DNA from: Cydia pomonella
Taxonomy: Eukaryota > Arthropoda > Insecta > Lepidoptera > Tortricidae
Length of the DNA stretch: 64,000 nt
Assembly (NCBI RefSeq): GCF_033807575.1
Contig: NC_084724.1
Span: 12,329,228 to 12,393,227, forward strand
Direction of reading: 5' to 3'
The notes under the pieces are model-generated. The model saw only the letters and a program-made list of their open reading frames with translations. It had not been told where the DNA came from and did not search any database. Shown in pieces: positions 43,601 through 55,003 of this stretch. Within the stretch, counting starts at the first letter, position 1. Each line of letters starts with the position of its first letter. The translations under genes and the position numbers were made by a program.

Positions 43601-44019
43601 GATTATCTATTTTATGTAACGTCCGCTAAACTAGCACAGGTCCGACGCTGACAGTGGTCACGGGCGTACTGGCGTACTGACGGTATTGCCGCGCAGGGTA
43701 ACGTTTAGTAGACAAAATGTTGAATTCATAATTATGAATGAAAAATTTAACGCATCGATAAACTGACAAGCAAAATGTTAGAGTTACTTAAAAGCTATTG
43801 AATGAAGTAAATTTCATATTGATATTCATCATAGTACTTCTAAAATATCGAAATAAATACAGTTTTAAGCATATTTTCAAAGCAAAAATCTATCGAGAAA
43901 AAGATGAGCCATCGTGTTTCTGACAAGCATACGGCTAGTTCAAAGACTGAAGTTATACATACTAGAAAATAATCGATGAAATCCTTGTACAAGCCTGTAA
44001 ATATCGATTTAAAAATAGC
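40691..44019. other. non-coding intronic DNA
   Basis: No gene recognised. Contains an (AT)n run at 41720-41743 and a probable LINE tail remnant at 42178-42236 ('catgatgtcacgatcctcag', then an AGA-rich tail). Frames near 42530-42793 are open on both strands but look like no known protein. Confidence 0.35.
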
Positions 44020-44140
44020 GCATTTTACTATACACCGCGCCTTAACGGACGCCTTTCCTCGAATGTCACTTGAAAAGAGTAGTACTTTCCTTCCTTTCCT
44101 TCACGCATTCGGGTAGTAAAATTTGCGCACTTAATATAAA

Positions 44141-44310
44141 TAAATAAATAAATATGTATTATAAATATTATAGGACATTATTACACAAATTGACTAAGTC
44201 CCACAGTAAGCTCAAGAAGGCTTGTGTTGAGGGTACTTAGACAACTATAAATTATAATATATAAATATTTATATATACTTATATACATAGAAAACACCCA
44301 TGACTCAGAA
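44141..44310 (-). repeat. SINE family A copy, truncated (in duplication copy 1)
   Basis: Inverse of the SINE A body with (AAAT)n tail at the left; no head. Truncated at the same point as the copy at 44797. Confidence 0.75.
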
Positions 44311-44796
44311 ACAAATGATTAAAATGAAATGATATGATTGTGTTATATCATTATATTTAATTTATCTTTACTTTAGCTAATGCCCAATATTCCAACAGGG
44401 TAACCATACCTAATATGCATTAGTATGGTACCTAATTAGAACACATTTTTCAACATTGACATTTACTTTTACGACAGTACTCTCGATCTACACCAATAAA
44501 ATTCATTTTATCGTTAGTTAATTCAACGCTAATGTAATAATTCTAATCTTTATTCTGCGATATGCCGACCTATTAGCGGATTAGTACTAAAACAATTCCA
44601 ATAGTTGCTTTTTACGACATCTCAAGTAAAGTTGATGTTCATTTTCTGATTACTTGGTTATTAATTGTAACAGGTGCATTTTACTATACACCGCGCCTTA
44701 ACGGACGCCTTTCCTCGAATGTCACTTGAAAAGAGTAGTACTTTCCTTCCTTTCCTTCACGCATTCGGGTAGTAAAATTTGCGCACTTAATATAAA

Positions 44797-44966
44797 TAAA
44801 TAAATAAATATGTATTATAAATATTATAGGACATTATTACACAAATTGACTAAGTCCCACAGTAAGCTCAAGAAGGCTTGTGTTGAGGGTACTTAGACAA
44901 CTATAAATTATAATATATAAATATTTATATATACTTATATACATAGAAAACACCCATGACTCAGAA
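44797..44966 (-). repeat. SINE family A copy, truncated (in duplication copy 2)
   Basis: Same SINE as at 44141, carried along by the tandem duplication and not a separate insertion. Confidence 0.75.
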
Positions 44967-45470
44967 ACAAATGATTAAAATGAAATGATATGATTGTGTT
45001 ATATCATTATATTTAATTTATCTTTACTTTAGCTAATGCCCAATATTCCAACAGGGTAACCATACCTAATATGCATTAGTATGGTACCTAATTAGAACAC
45101 ATTTTTCAACATTGACATTTACTTTTACGACAGTACTCTCGATCTACACCAATAAAATTCATTTTATCGTTAGTTAATTCAACGCTAATGTAATAATTCT
45201 AATCTTTATTCTGCGATATGCCGACCTATTAGCGGACTAGTACTAAAATAATTCCAATAGTTGCTTTTTACGACATCTCAAGTAAAGTTGATGTTCATTT
45301 TCTGATTACTTGGTTATTAATTGTAACAGGTGCATTTATATTTTTCACTATTCTTTCCTTACATGAAGATTTATGTTTGCACTTTTGTATATGCACTTGT
45401 GTACCTAGATTGTTCAGACGGAGAGAGAATCCATGTGCTTGTAAGGCAGAATTCGTTCTTACTCTCCTTA

Positions 45471-45692
45471 TTTTTAGGGTTCCGTACCCAAAGGGTAAAA
45501 CGGGACCCTATTACTAAGACTCCGCTGTCCGTCCGTCCGTCCGTCCGTCTGTCACCAGGCTGTATCTCATGAACCGTGATAGCTAGACATTTGAAATTTT
45601 CACAGATGATGTATTTCTGTTGCCGCTATAACAACAAATACTAAAAAGTACGGAACCCTCGGTGGGCGAGTCCGATTCGCACTTGTCTGGTT
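45471..45692 (-). repeat. dispersed repeat related to 4336-5379
   Basis: Minus strand opens 'caagtgcgaatcggactcgc' and ends 'tttgggtacggaaccctaaa', with a (GGAC)n run inside. Short version without the 280-bp tandem units. Confidence 0.7.
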
Positions 45693-46189
45693 TTTTTTTA
45701 AATCGTCGTTTTGAAACTATTCAATGATGTGATTCACCTATCTTTAAACTCGTCGTTTTTCGTAACTGGTCGCTGTTTCGAACTGGTCATGATTCTGATG
45801 CAATATGGTTCCTATAAACGATGAAACCTTGTTGACCACGATGAAACAGCAGATAAAAACTAGCCAAGCTTCACTTTTATAAACTCCCGTGGTTTAGCGT
45901 TAAGGGAATACCCAGACAGGAAGCGAAGCGCACATTCTTTTGAGTCGTACTCGTATGAGCACATTCTTTGTACACTTGCAGACTACATAAGATTTAATAG
46001 AAAATAACTGATTTCACAAAACAGTTTGAGATGCCATTCAAATTATTTATGACCACAGACCTAAAATATGTACTTGTTGTGGAGGAGTTCCATTCGAGTC
46101 TTCACGAGCAGTTCCATTTCACCAAATAGCTTAGCATTTCATTAAGTGCTTGGTTTTTAGCTAAAAAAAAATCGCTATTAGTTCCTATG
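45693..46189. other. non-coding intronic DNA
   Basis: Nothing recognised. Confidence 0.35.
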
Positions 46190-46197
46190 CTTATAAG

Positions 46198-46976
46198 CAG
46201 GGGTCGGACAAAAAGTGCGGATGACGTAAAAATGACGTACTTAATCTTGCACACAGGATGATGTTTGAGTTTGTATTTAAACTTCCGTGTGACATGTAGT
46301 AACAAAGTAGTATTAATGAAGTAACAAAATAATCGTAAATAAATCCATGGAATTAATAATACAGGTGGTAGGGTGATGTAGTGAATAAAATAAATTTCAC
46401 GAAACTTGTTACCATAAGGTATAATTATTTGAAATTAGTCTGTGGGATCCTCAGATAAATAGGTTTAATAGTCAAAAGTGGGAACAGTAGGTAAGATTAG
46501 CAGTATACGTGTTTGTCACGTACCTCCAAAAACGGAAAATTGCCACAATATTCGAGTAAAGATGACATTTTAGAGCGTTTTCTTATATATTAGTAAATAT
46601 AAATTTTAGCTAAATATAATCGTGAGGATACAATAGCTAAACAATAACGAAGTCAATTTATTGTTCAGTCAGCGTCAAATACTTCGTAGCAGTCAAAGTA
46701 GCCAAATAGTTCGGTACACCATATATTTAGTATGGTGTACCGAACTATTTGGCCACTTTGACTGCTACGAAGTATTTGACGCTGACTGTTCATCTGATTG
46801 ACAATGTGACAGTCAAAAACGTACTTACTCATTTCAAGTGGCGATATCGTTTAATAAAGAGGTCAATAAAGAGATTGATAAATGATACGTGATAATTGTT
46901 TATGAAAATCAAAAATACTATTTGAAGTCATCCTATAAGTGGTTTGACGTCATTCGCACTTTTTGTCCGACCCCTG
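46198..46976. mobile_element. non-autonomous hAT element, 779 bp
   Basis: Ends CAGGGGTCGGACAAAAAGTG and its inverse, bounded by a perfect 8-bp duplication CTTATAAG (46190-46197 and 46977-46984). CAGGG-type ends and 8-bp duplication are diagnostic of hAT transposons. No transposase inside; it depends on an autonomous relative. A 58-bp-arm hairpin is nested within it. Confidence 0.9.
46666..46788. repeat. 58-bp-arm hairpin nested in the hAT element
   Basis: Arms 46666-46723 and 46731-46788 pair with one mismatch (G:A at 'gtagcca'/'gtggcca'), loop of 7 bases. Starts 'cagtcagcgtcaaatac'. It belongs by look to a group of lepidopteran foldback MITEs, like that at 55631-55745. Confidence 0.85.
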
Positions 46977-46984
46977 CTTATAAG

Positions 46985-49066
46985 ATTTGAGGAGGTGCCT
47001 CCGTTTTTTGAAATTCTGATTCCGGTTAAAAATATCCACGTTGCTATATTAATACGAAGCTTGAGCAAGTTCCTAAACCTTAATTTTTAACAGTTAGAAT
47101 AAGTTCTTGGGATTTTTCTATTTGATGAAACAAATGGGAAAAAGTCCACGGGTTACTGATGTAGTAGCGTCTACAGATGAGTTTGAATGTGTTACTGTTA
47201 GAACAAAACGAACGATTTTCTGCGCCACACTTAATGCGTTTGCCAAGTCGATATATGCAATCAAAAAAATCTACTCAAAGGCTTACGCTATTTTATTTAT
47301 CGACAACCCATAGCAACAGGCCAGATCTCGGCGTAAAGATCCATCACGATAATATGCGCAAAATTAACCAAAACAAATGTAAGTCCATCGGAATAAGGTC
47401 TGCACAAACTGCAAAATGAGTTTAACAAAATGCATAGCTTGGAAAATTGCTCCTCTGAAACCGGTTTGCGCGATAATAAATCTTAATTCAATGCAGTATA
47501 GTCTCGAAAGAATGCACAATGAGGTTGGCATTGCGCAGGGGCAGTGCCCGGGGTGAAGCGACGGGACTCAATAGGGGTGTCACGATCTCGAGTTTTGTTT
47601 TACTTGTTTCAGTCGAGTATAATGGCTGACTTTGACGTATAGTGAGGATGATTGGTAGGTGTTTACTGCGGTATAAATTATTTTCTATAATGAGTTTTAT
47701 TTTACTTCTAAGAAGATGGAGATGTTCTTAGGGATTTTTGATATCGACTAATTTAGACAAGAAACATTGCTGAGAAATTGGATGGAAAATAAAATAGCAG
47801 CTGATATAATATAACAGTCTCTTTAGTGTCAATATCTTCCAATTACCTATTATAGTAGCAGTATCTGTAAGAATTTTAAATTATCAACAAGCCTACCTAG
47901 GCCTACCTATGTACCTACCTAGGCTTTATGAGATTGCTTTAGATTGCACCCCGGAGAACACTTAGTATTCACCAAAACCATGAAATACAGGGTGAACAAG
48001 AAAAAGATGTAGTACTATCCTACTTAAAATACGGAACTTTAAAATAATCAATTGGATAGTCAAAAAAAAAAGCCTCCTCGAAGCTCAATAATGGTAATGA
48101 TTCTGTTTATGAAAAAATGCAAAAAGATGCTCCCGTGCCTCCTGAGTTGTGTTGCCAATTTAAGGGTTACACTCGGGTTTTTATATTTTCCATCAAAATT
48201 AACCAAGCTATAAATTGAAATAAATGTCAAACAACAAATAAATTAAAATATTTTCTGAAAATAATTTAATTTGTTCTAATACTTCTAATAGTATTAACCA
48301 AGCTTTTGACATTAAAAGAAAGGTCGGAGCCCAAAAATAGTTTTGAAGGAATTATAGTTACATAATTTTAAAATTGAAGTAAACATAGACAAGGTCAATA
48401 CTTAATGGGATTTTCACGATCTTGAATTTCACATTGCCGGCTCTCAATAATAGCTGACTTTGACGTATGGTGAAGTGAAGATGATGGGTAGCGTTCATAG
48501 GCATAGATCACTTTAGACGGAAATAAATCTACGTTGCGCATGAGATATGCGATACACGAGCATTTACTGCGAGGAACTTAACGTCTGGAGAAATAAATTA
48601 ATGTATGATTCCAGGAAGTTTGATTATGATTAAGTAGTCTATTGTTATGAATGTTTTGCAATAAATAGTTAAACGTATATTTCTTGAAAAATAATCAATA
48701 ATAAAACATTCTAGCGACCCGCTCCGACTTCGCACTGGTTATACAAATCCTTCATAAATTACACACCACACAAGGTATTCCTCAAGAATCACTCGATTGA
48801 TAACTGAAAACCGCATGAAAAACCGCACAGTACTTTTTGAGTTTCGTGAACATACATACAAACAGATAGACGCGACGGGAGACTTTGTTTTATAAGCTGA
48901 AGTTATGTGTATAATAAATGGCCGTAACGATTGTGTGTTTATTTCAGGCAACTAGTAGCCAATAAATAAATACCTTAAAACTAAACACTACAATATAATA
49001 TAATAATAATATAATATAATAATATTTAGGCATATGAAATCAATCGAGAGGATCCGCGTATTAGCC
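46985..49066. other. non-coding intronic DNA
   Basis: No gene recognised. The stretch 'cgacccgctccgacttcgca' near 48715 is a fragment of a common moth repeat. Frames at 47107-47419 have no family. Confidence 0.35.
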
Positions 49067-49070
49067 TTAA

Positions 49071-49359
49071 GGCGAAGGGTAGGGCAAGCTTTTTCCATAC
49101 AAACTTTGTGCGCGTTTTTCTTCGTTTGTGTTTGCGCTACAGTTATTATTTTTGGTAAATATGCTTATTTTTCTGTTAGCTAGGGCTTGATGTATTATTA
49201 TTATTTTTTGTTTTTTTTTTGTTAAATTCTACATCAAGTTCTGCGTATATCCAATATAAGTATACAAGCAAAAAATTAAATTAAATGCTATAGTGCCAAA
49301 ACTAACGAATAAAACTTGCACAAGATTTGTATGGAGAATGCCTTGCCCTACCCTGCGCC
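49071..49359. mobile_element. TTAA-flanked MITE (piggyBac-like target)
   Basis: 289 bp between TTAA (49067-49070) and TTAA (49360-49363). Ends 'ggcgaagggtagggcaag' and, inverted, 'ggcgcagggtagggcaag', with similarity continuing inside ('ccatacaaa.cttgtgc'). TTAA targets are used by piggyBac and Kolobok elements; which one is not resolved. Confidence 0.8.
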
Positions 49360-49841
49360 TTAAGAGAAAATTTAGAGTGTGCGCCGCAGAGTGGCTTCCT
49401 CGAAGAAGTAATTTTTGTTTTTCTGCGTTGTTATTTACACTTCAATAGTACCTTAGAATAAATGAGTACATAATGTAGACAATACTCATCTACGCACGTA
49501 TTTACATTAAACACGTTTAAATTACAGCGTCGAAACGACCAAATAACTGGACTCTAATGCTTGTCACTACAACACACGTTTACTCTTCCAATTTTCACCG
49601 CTAAACATCGAATTATATTCCAATCTCACTTATATTATACATATAATAAGTTACCATGATGACAACTTATCTGGAACGACAATTGAGTAATTTGCGTCGA
49701 CAATGGAGGCGGACGTGGTGAAAAGTAATTTGTTATTTCCTAATGACGCGGTAGAGATGTCCATTTCGTCATTAAGTGCGCTTATTAGGTATGTGTGTTT
49801 CAACTTTGTTTCTTAGTGTGTGTTTAAATGTAATAAATGTA

Positions 49842-49890
49842 ATAGGACATTTATTACACAAATTGACTAAGTCCCACAGTAAGCTCCCAC
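49842..49890 (-). repeat. SINE family A tail fragment
   Basis: Only 'aaattgactaagtcccacag' and flanks remain, followed by a short echo of 'cccacagtaag'. Confidence 0.6.
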
Positions 49891-50078
49891 AGTAAGTTTA
49901 TTTTATGTGTTTGCAATAATCTACAAATATGAATGACTTGTTATTGGCGAATCAAAATAACATTAACTTTCGAAGAAATGGTCTATACATCAGCGCATGT
50001 TGTTAGATAGATAGGTTCACAATAGATTTTAACCCAAAGGTGACCTTGGTAATTAGTCAGAGATGCAGGTATGCTTTA

Positions 50079-50336
50079 TGACTCATCTACACGATAGCCC
50101 AGCGTTGGACCAGCGAGATGGCCATGGAATGGTCGAGAGCACGCACTATGGAATGGGCCTCGTGTAGATGCGTACGCACCATCGCTGGCCTACCCTTGAT
50201 GTGCGGACGAAAAACCGACACAGTGGCCATCCCATTGACGTCCCGCCGCGCCATAAGCCTTCCGATACCACTACCCTCTGTACACGCTGGCCCATCTTAG
50301 TGGACCAGGATGATGGCCCATCATGTAGAGGAGTCA
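50079..50336. mobile_element. TTA-flanked MITE
   Basis: 258 bp between TTA (50076-50078) and TTA (50337-50339). Ends 'tgactcatctacacgatag' and inverse 'tgactcctctacatgatgg', inner inverted blocks 'cgttggaccagcgagatggcc' type. A 3-bp TTA target recalls PIF/Harbinger, although the ends are not typical. Confidence 0.7.
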
Positions 50337-50339
50337 TTA

Positions 50340-50755
50340 GGTACTTACGTGACGCATAATGTTCTAAATTTGAAATTTTCATAAAATATGTCGTGAATAA
50401 GCGGTAACGCTTTGTAAAGTAAAAAAAAATGTTAGGCTATTTTCTAGTAGAATTATTAAAGGTCTGCAGCAAGCTTTGCCGAATTTCACGTAATTTTGTA
50501 ACTACGTTTGTTTGGAGAACCGGTCTTGCTGCGGACTCTTAAACAGTCTAATTTATGATTATAAATGTTGTGGTTTCCAGACTGGAAGCTAAAGCGTTAA
50601 GTGACAGGTAAGAAGGTTAAACAGGCGCGTCGAATATCCTCATAACTTTCATAATAAGGGACTGACTGCTGCCCCATGAATTGCAGATCTAATGTCCCAT
50701 TGCTCCGCTTCAAGAAAATAGACTTTAATACGAGGAATTAAGAATAGTAACTTAC
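50340..50755. other. non-coding; intron of the minus-strand gene
   Basis: Starts (in minus orientation) with donor GTAAGTTAC at 50755. A foldback ('ggtctgcagcaag' and 'cttgctgcggactc' blocks) occupies about 50461-50540. No next exon identified. Confidence 0.4.
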
Positions 50756-50905
50756 AGCCATAATGACAGCGTTGGCATTCAATGGTGGTTCCTTATGACC
50801 GCGCTGTGACCACAGTTCGTCGACTGGCACACTTCTGACTCTCAATATTTCACATGCATTGCACGAACTATTCAACAAAATAAAATAAACATTTCTTAAA
50901 AGCAT
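50756..50905 (-). CDS. probable first coding exon of a secreted protein, minus strand
   Basis: ATG at 50905 opens exactly 50 codons ending at a good donor (GCT|GTAAGT). The N-terminus MLLRNVYFILLNSSCNACEI looks like a short signal peptide, followed by a soluble part with VPVDELWSQRG and EPPLNANAVIMA. It is too short to stand alone, and the rest of the gene would lie at lower coordinates inside the same large intron; I did not find the next exon. It is head-to-head with the gene at 51831, about 0.9 kb away. The family is not recognised. A loose resemblance of W-S-x-R...P-x-LN-x-N to the N-terminal thioredoxin-like part of selenoprotein P is only a hint. Confidence 0.5.
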
Positions 50906-51830
50906 TCTCTATTCAATTGTGAACTTAGCACGGACGTAATACGGTTGCCCGCGAAATTTTCTGACTGTAAATATAACGATGTGATTTGAGTTACACAAAC
51001 TTATATTTACTTTTGTTATCCACTCTTCGCTGAACTTTAAGCTCTCAGTATTGGTTTTTAAGATAGCGTTTGTATAGTAATTTTAAACAGTAGTTTAAAT
51101 TGGTATAACGCTATTGTTTTCGGTCAACTTTGAACTGTAAAAGGATCGACGTTCGCGGAGCAATCACATCATTTCATTGCGCCGTTACGAAACCAAATAA
51201 CAATTTCACCTGTCAAATCATCTTCGATAATCGTGGACCTTATGGCTGTTAACATAAGAACGGTAACAGTTAAAAATTAGGCTGGAATCTATTTGTGTTT
51301 TAAATTTTTTTTGTCAGTCTGTACTCACCTATAAATTTCTGAGAATAAAAACTTCCTAATGTGGAAAATTGTTGAGATCAGTGCATTGCAATTGTATATT
51401 TAAGACACGGTTATTTGCACAGTATTAAGTAACGGTTAAGCGACAGGTCCGGATTTTTGATTAGTTTTGATGTTTCCGTTAGGTCAAAATGGATTGAACC
51501 GTGACTGACAGTTAATGACTTTTTGTGTCATAGTGTTTTAAAGTTAGATGGCTATTTAAACTTTTTGTGACAAAAATACATTTTTATATGTTTAGTATGA
51601 TTGCTAAAACTTAGAGATATAAATAAAAATCAACTTCTTCCACCACTTAACCGGCAAAATGTGTAATTGACCCTGAAATATCAAGCCCAATTAGTGTAGA
51701 TTATACAACCTATTTTATATAATAGCCGTAATAAGCTGTATCATGTCATAAACGACAGCTATCTGCCAATCAAATCTGCCAAAATATAAACATAATTATT
51801 TGCAGCTACCAGGAACTTATTACAAACGTA
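50906..51830. promoter_or_regulatory. intergenic gap between two divergent genes
   Basis: About 925 bp between the minus-strand ATG and the plus-strand ATG. Possible shared promoter. An acceptor-like TTATTTGCAG ends at 51805, so the plus-strand gene may have a spliced 5' leader. No TATA box can be assigned. Confidence 0.35.
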
Positions 51831-52526
51831 ATGGATGCTTCGAATCCAACAAAGCTTCCTCCTTACAACTGGATAAAAGACGCAAAGATTTACAACAAAA
51901 ATTACGCTTTGATTCCGCCGGATTGGATTAAAACAAACGCAGATATAGTCGTCATCCTTTTCATTTCTAATAATGTAGATAGGGAGGGAATAGTCCAGAA
52001 ATTTTATAATATCTACGAAAGTGTCAAACACGCGAATGTGCCTCTAGAAGTTATACATGTGCCATTAGACGAGAATAAATTACTAATGAGGCAAAGCTTC
52101 GAGCAGCAAGCGAACTGGTTCACGCTTCTGCACGATGATCCCCTGGTACTCATCCTGACTTATTTGTATGAAGTATCATATATTCCATATTTTGTTGTCA
52201 TAAAACCTGATGGAACCATTGTCTCTAACACTGGCAATCGAGATTTGGAGCAATATGGTAAGAATGCAATCATAGCTTGGTTGTCTCCATTGGCGTGTGT
52301 GAAACATACTAGAAAACTGGCCGATGAAGCGGCTATGTATGGATCTAAGTGGAGGTATTTGATTAAACAAGAAGATGAGGAAAAGAAAGAATATCCGAGG
52401 AGGTTTACGAGCGATGTGTCCAAGAATAGCGCGCGACCAGGATTGATGCCAGTGAGGCGCAGCGCGATGAAGGAAAGTGCGGGGGCCCAGACTGAAGCCG
52501 TGGAGAAACCATCTTCTGTACCGTGA
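51831..52526 (+). CDS. nucleoredoxin/thioredoxin-fold protein lacking CxxC, nested in an intron
   Basis: 231 residues, one open exon. Residues 36-150 follow the nucleoredoxin/tryparedoxin plan: beta strand DIVVILFIS (38-46), the place of the active site, a helix (REGIVQKFYNIYESV), strand LEVIHVPLD (72-80), a WF motif in the loop (96-97), helix, then a cis-Pro-like IPYFVVIKPDG (118-128) and GNRDLEQYG. The expected WCxxC is replaced by SNNVDREG (46-53), so it should have no redox activity. Family knowledge: such proteins act as disulfide reductases or binding partners; here only a binding role is plausible. The C-terminal 60 residues are charged, probably disordered. ATG chosen because it is the first in frame, just after an acceptor-like site. 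Polyadenylation signal AATAAA at 52709. Lies in the sense orientation inside the CABIT-like gene's big intron. Confidence 0.8.
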   Translation: MDASNPTKLPPYNWIKDAKIYNKNYALIPPDWIKTNADIVVILFISNNVDREGIVQKFYNIYESVKHANVPLEVIHVPLDENKLLMRQSFEQQANWFTLLHDDPLVLILTYLYEVSYIPYFVVIKPDGTIVSNTGNRDLEQYGKNAIIAWLSPLACVKHTRKLADEAAMYGSKWRYLIKQEDEEKKEYPRRFTSDVSKNSARPGLMPVRRSAMKESAGAQTEAVEKPSSVP

Positions 52527-52708
52527 CGTAGAGTTTTACCGGATTGATAAAGATGACGCCCGGTGTATCCTTTTTATTAGGTACTTTATAAGATTTTCTG
52601 CCAGGAGTTTGGTTTCTTTGGCATGTTCTGCAGCGCAAATTGCTTGACAGATTTTAATTCCTGATGTTGTTAAACTAACCACTTATCTGTGATATTGGCT
52701 ATAATGTT

Positions 52709-52714
52709 AATAAA
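52709..52714 (+). terminator. AATAAA polyadenylation signal of the nested gene
   Basis: About 185 bp after the stop at 52526; the first canonical hexamer downstream. Confidence 0.5.
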
Positions 52715-53056
52715 TACTGAATTTAATTTTAATGCAATTTTTTCATATATCAGAATTTAATAAAAGTAGGTAATTATTAAGAATTATGTACTTATTAGTT
52801 TGTATGATATTTCGTATATTGGAAGCTATTTAAGAGGGTAGAATAGCTTTTCGAATCTAACGAAATAACGGTAATTTTTCTATGAAATTCCATTACGGGA
52901 GAAAACGGTTTCCATTAATTAAATCTTAATAAATCAGTTTGATTTTGATGTGATGAAAACCTATTAACCTAGTTTTTCATTGTGTCAATAACAAACTAAA
53001 AATCATGGAGAATGGAAAGTACATATTTAGAAGTGGAAAAACGTTTTCTCTTGTTT

Positions 53057-53963
53057 AACCGACTTCAAGATTTCAAGAGGTTATCAATTCGGTTGTATGT
53101 TTTTTTTTATGTTTGTTACTCCATAACTCCGTCATTTCTGAACCGATTTTGTTTTTTTTTTGTTTGGATTTATATATATTATACAGATTGGTCCCGTTTT
53201 TATCAAAACTCTGTTCTGATGATGGGATCCATGAGGAATCGAGGGAACTCTTCAAATGTGAAAGGCATACTTACATATAGTGATTTTTGTATTTTCTGTA
53301 ACAAATCAAACATTTACATTTAAAAAGTGACAATTGATGAATGGAACTCTTCAACGACGCATAGTACACGTTAGGTGATTTCTCCTCTTCGCTGTATTTG
53401 TTAAGTAAATTAAATTATCAAAACAAATTTTTGTCAGGTTCGAGTTCTGACGATGGGATCCATGAGGAATCAAGGGAACTCTTCAAATATGAAAGGCATA
53501 CATATAGTGATTTTTGTATTTTCTTTAACAAATCAAGCATTTACATTTAAAAAAGTGACATTTGATGAAGTGAAACTACTGATGATGAACAGAACGGAAC
53601 TCTTCAATGATGCATAGTTCACGTTTGGCAATTTGTTCTCTTTGGCCAAGCAGTTAGGTTTTCAAGGCACATTTTTATATTTCTATCCTATTTCGTTTTT
53701 TTAATAATTGTCTGGTGCTTTATTTCATGCATGGTGTGAAATTATTTATCTTAAATACAGTCGAATACCCTATTGCAGGTATCTTACCAGTCAACCATAG
53801 GGCAAATCTGAAATATGTCAAGGTGGGTGCAGTGGCAAAAAAAAACATGTTACCTCCTTTTCTACTTAATTAGGCGTAGGACGCTGTCTTTTTAATTTCA
53901 TCGTATGAAATCTACAATCAACAATAATCGTTCTTTCACCGGTCTCCCTCATTGAAGTCGGTT
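53057..53963. repeat. dispersed repeat with AACCGACTTCAA inverted ends
   Basis: 'aaccgacttcaa' at 53057-53068 and its exact inverse at 53952-53963. Inside, a block 'gatgggatccatgaggaatc' to 'aaaaagtgac' occurs twice (about 53219-53328 and 53452-53560), about 230 bp apart. A common moth repeat type; mobilising class unknown. Confidence 0.65.
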
Positions 53964-54731
53964 TTTTTTTCTTAAAAAATATTTATGGACCGCGTGATAT
54001 CCCTAATTTTCTCAGACTGAACTATTTTGTCCTTTATTCAAAATCAACCATTGACCAATACATATTATCAAGTCTATAAACTATAGTTTGTCAAAGGACG
54101 ACCTCATGTCAAACATAGACAGAGAGAATCATACTATCTTTGTTTTACACCAGTACTAGCACCCAAAAAAAAGGATGAGTATAGTTTTTTTTGTGCTTAT
54201 TTACTGACAAATTGGTTTGACCAACTATACTTCTTATCTGCACCGTCTCTAATCTCCAAAGTGGTAATCCACCAGTCGGGACGGGATCATTACGCCACAG
54301 CAAAGGAATCGTGTTTTAGTAGAGCTTTGACTGAATTTGGTCAGAGGGACCGGTTGAACAGGTGCTGCGTTTTTTCTTGCCTCGAACCTATGATGCTACT
54401 CGTACTGTAATGTATACGTAGAATTCCCGGCAGCGCAAACTAGTCTGGATGGAATCGATAATTTGTAGTACGGTTTTAATTTAACATAAAAGTTAATTTT
54501 ATAAAATTATTATTTTTTTTTTTTTTTTTTATTAATTAGATCGACAATGAATTCCTCTAGGCAACATTATTCGGGTTTGCAGATTCGCATTGGGGACTCA
54601 TTGAGGAAACGTTGGATACGAGTATCTTTATGATTACTTTTTTTATAATTTAAGCAGTCTATATCGTATCATGAGTTATACCGCAGCTTTAGAGCTAAGA
54701 TAGCTAAGAGCTTTAGATATAAACTGATTTT
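53964..54731. other. non-coding intronic DNA
   Basis: Contains a long T run (about 54510-54530). No gene or matched repeat. Confidence 0.35.
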
Positions 54732-55003
54732 GACGACCGGTCTGGCGTAGTGGGTAGTGACCCTGCCTATGAAGCTGATGGTCCCGGGTTCAAATCCTGG
54801 TAAGAGCATATATTTGTGTGATGAACACGGATATTTGTTTCTGAGTCATGGGTGTTTTCTATGTATTTAAGTATTTATTTTATGGTTGTCTAGGTACCCA
54901 CAAGTCCCACAACACAAGCTTTATTGAGCTTACTGTGGGACTAACTAGTCACTAGACTAGACTAGTCAATTTATGTAATAATGTCCTATAATATTTATTA
55001 AAC
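54732..55003 (+). repeat. SINE family A, near full length
   Basis: Head 'gaccggtctggcgtagtggg', B box 'cccgggttcaaatcctgg', body as in the 5444 copy, AT-rich tail. A small extra 'ctagactagactagtc' palindrome sits near the end. Confidence 0.85.

Larger units (their letters stand above)
44020..45331. repeat. 656-bp tandem duplication, two near-identical copies
   Basis: Copy 1 44020-44675, copy 2 44676-45331; each starts 'gcattttactatacaccgcg'. I see only two differences by eye, both near the right end ('gcggattag' vs 'gcggactag', 'aaaacaattcc' vs 'aaaataattcc'). Each copy includes the same truncated SINE A. Confidence 0.92.
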
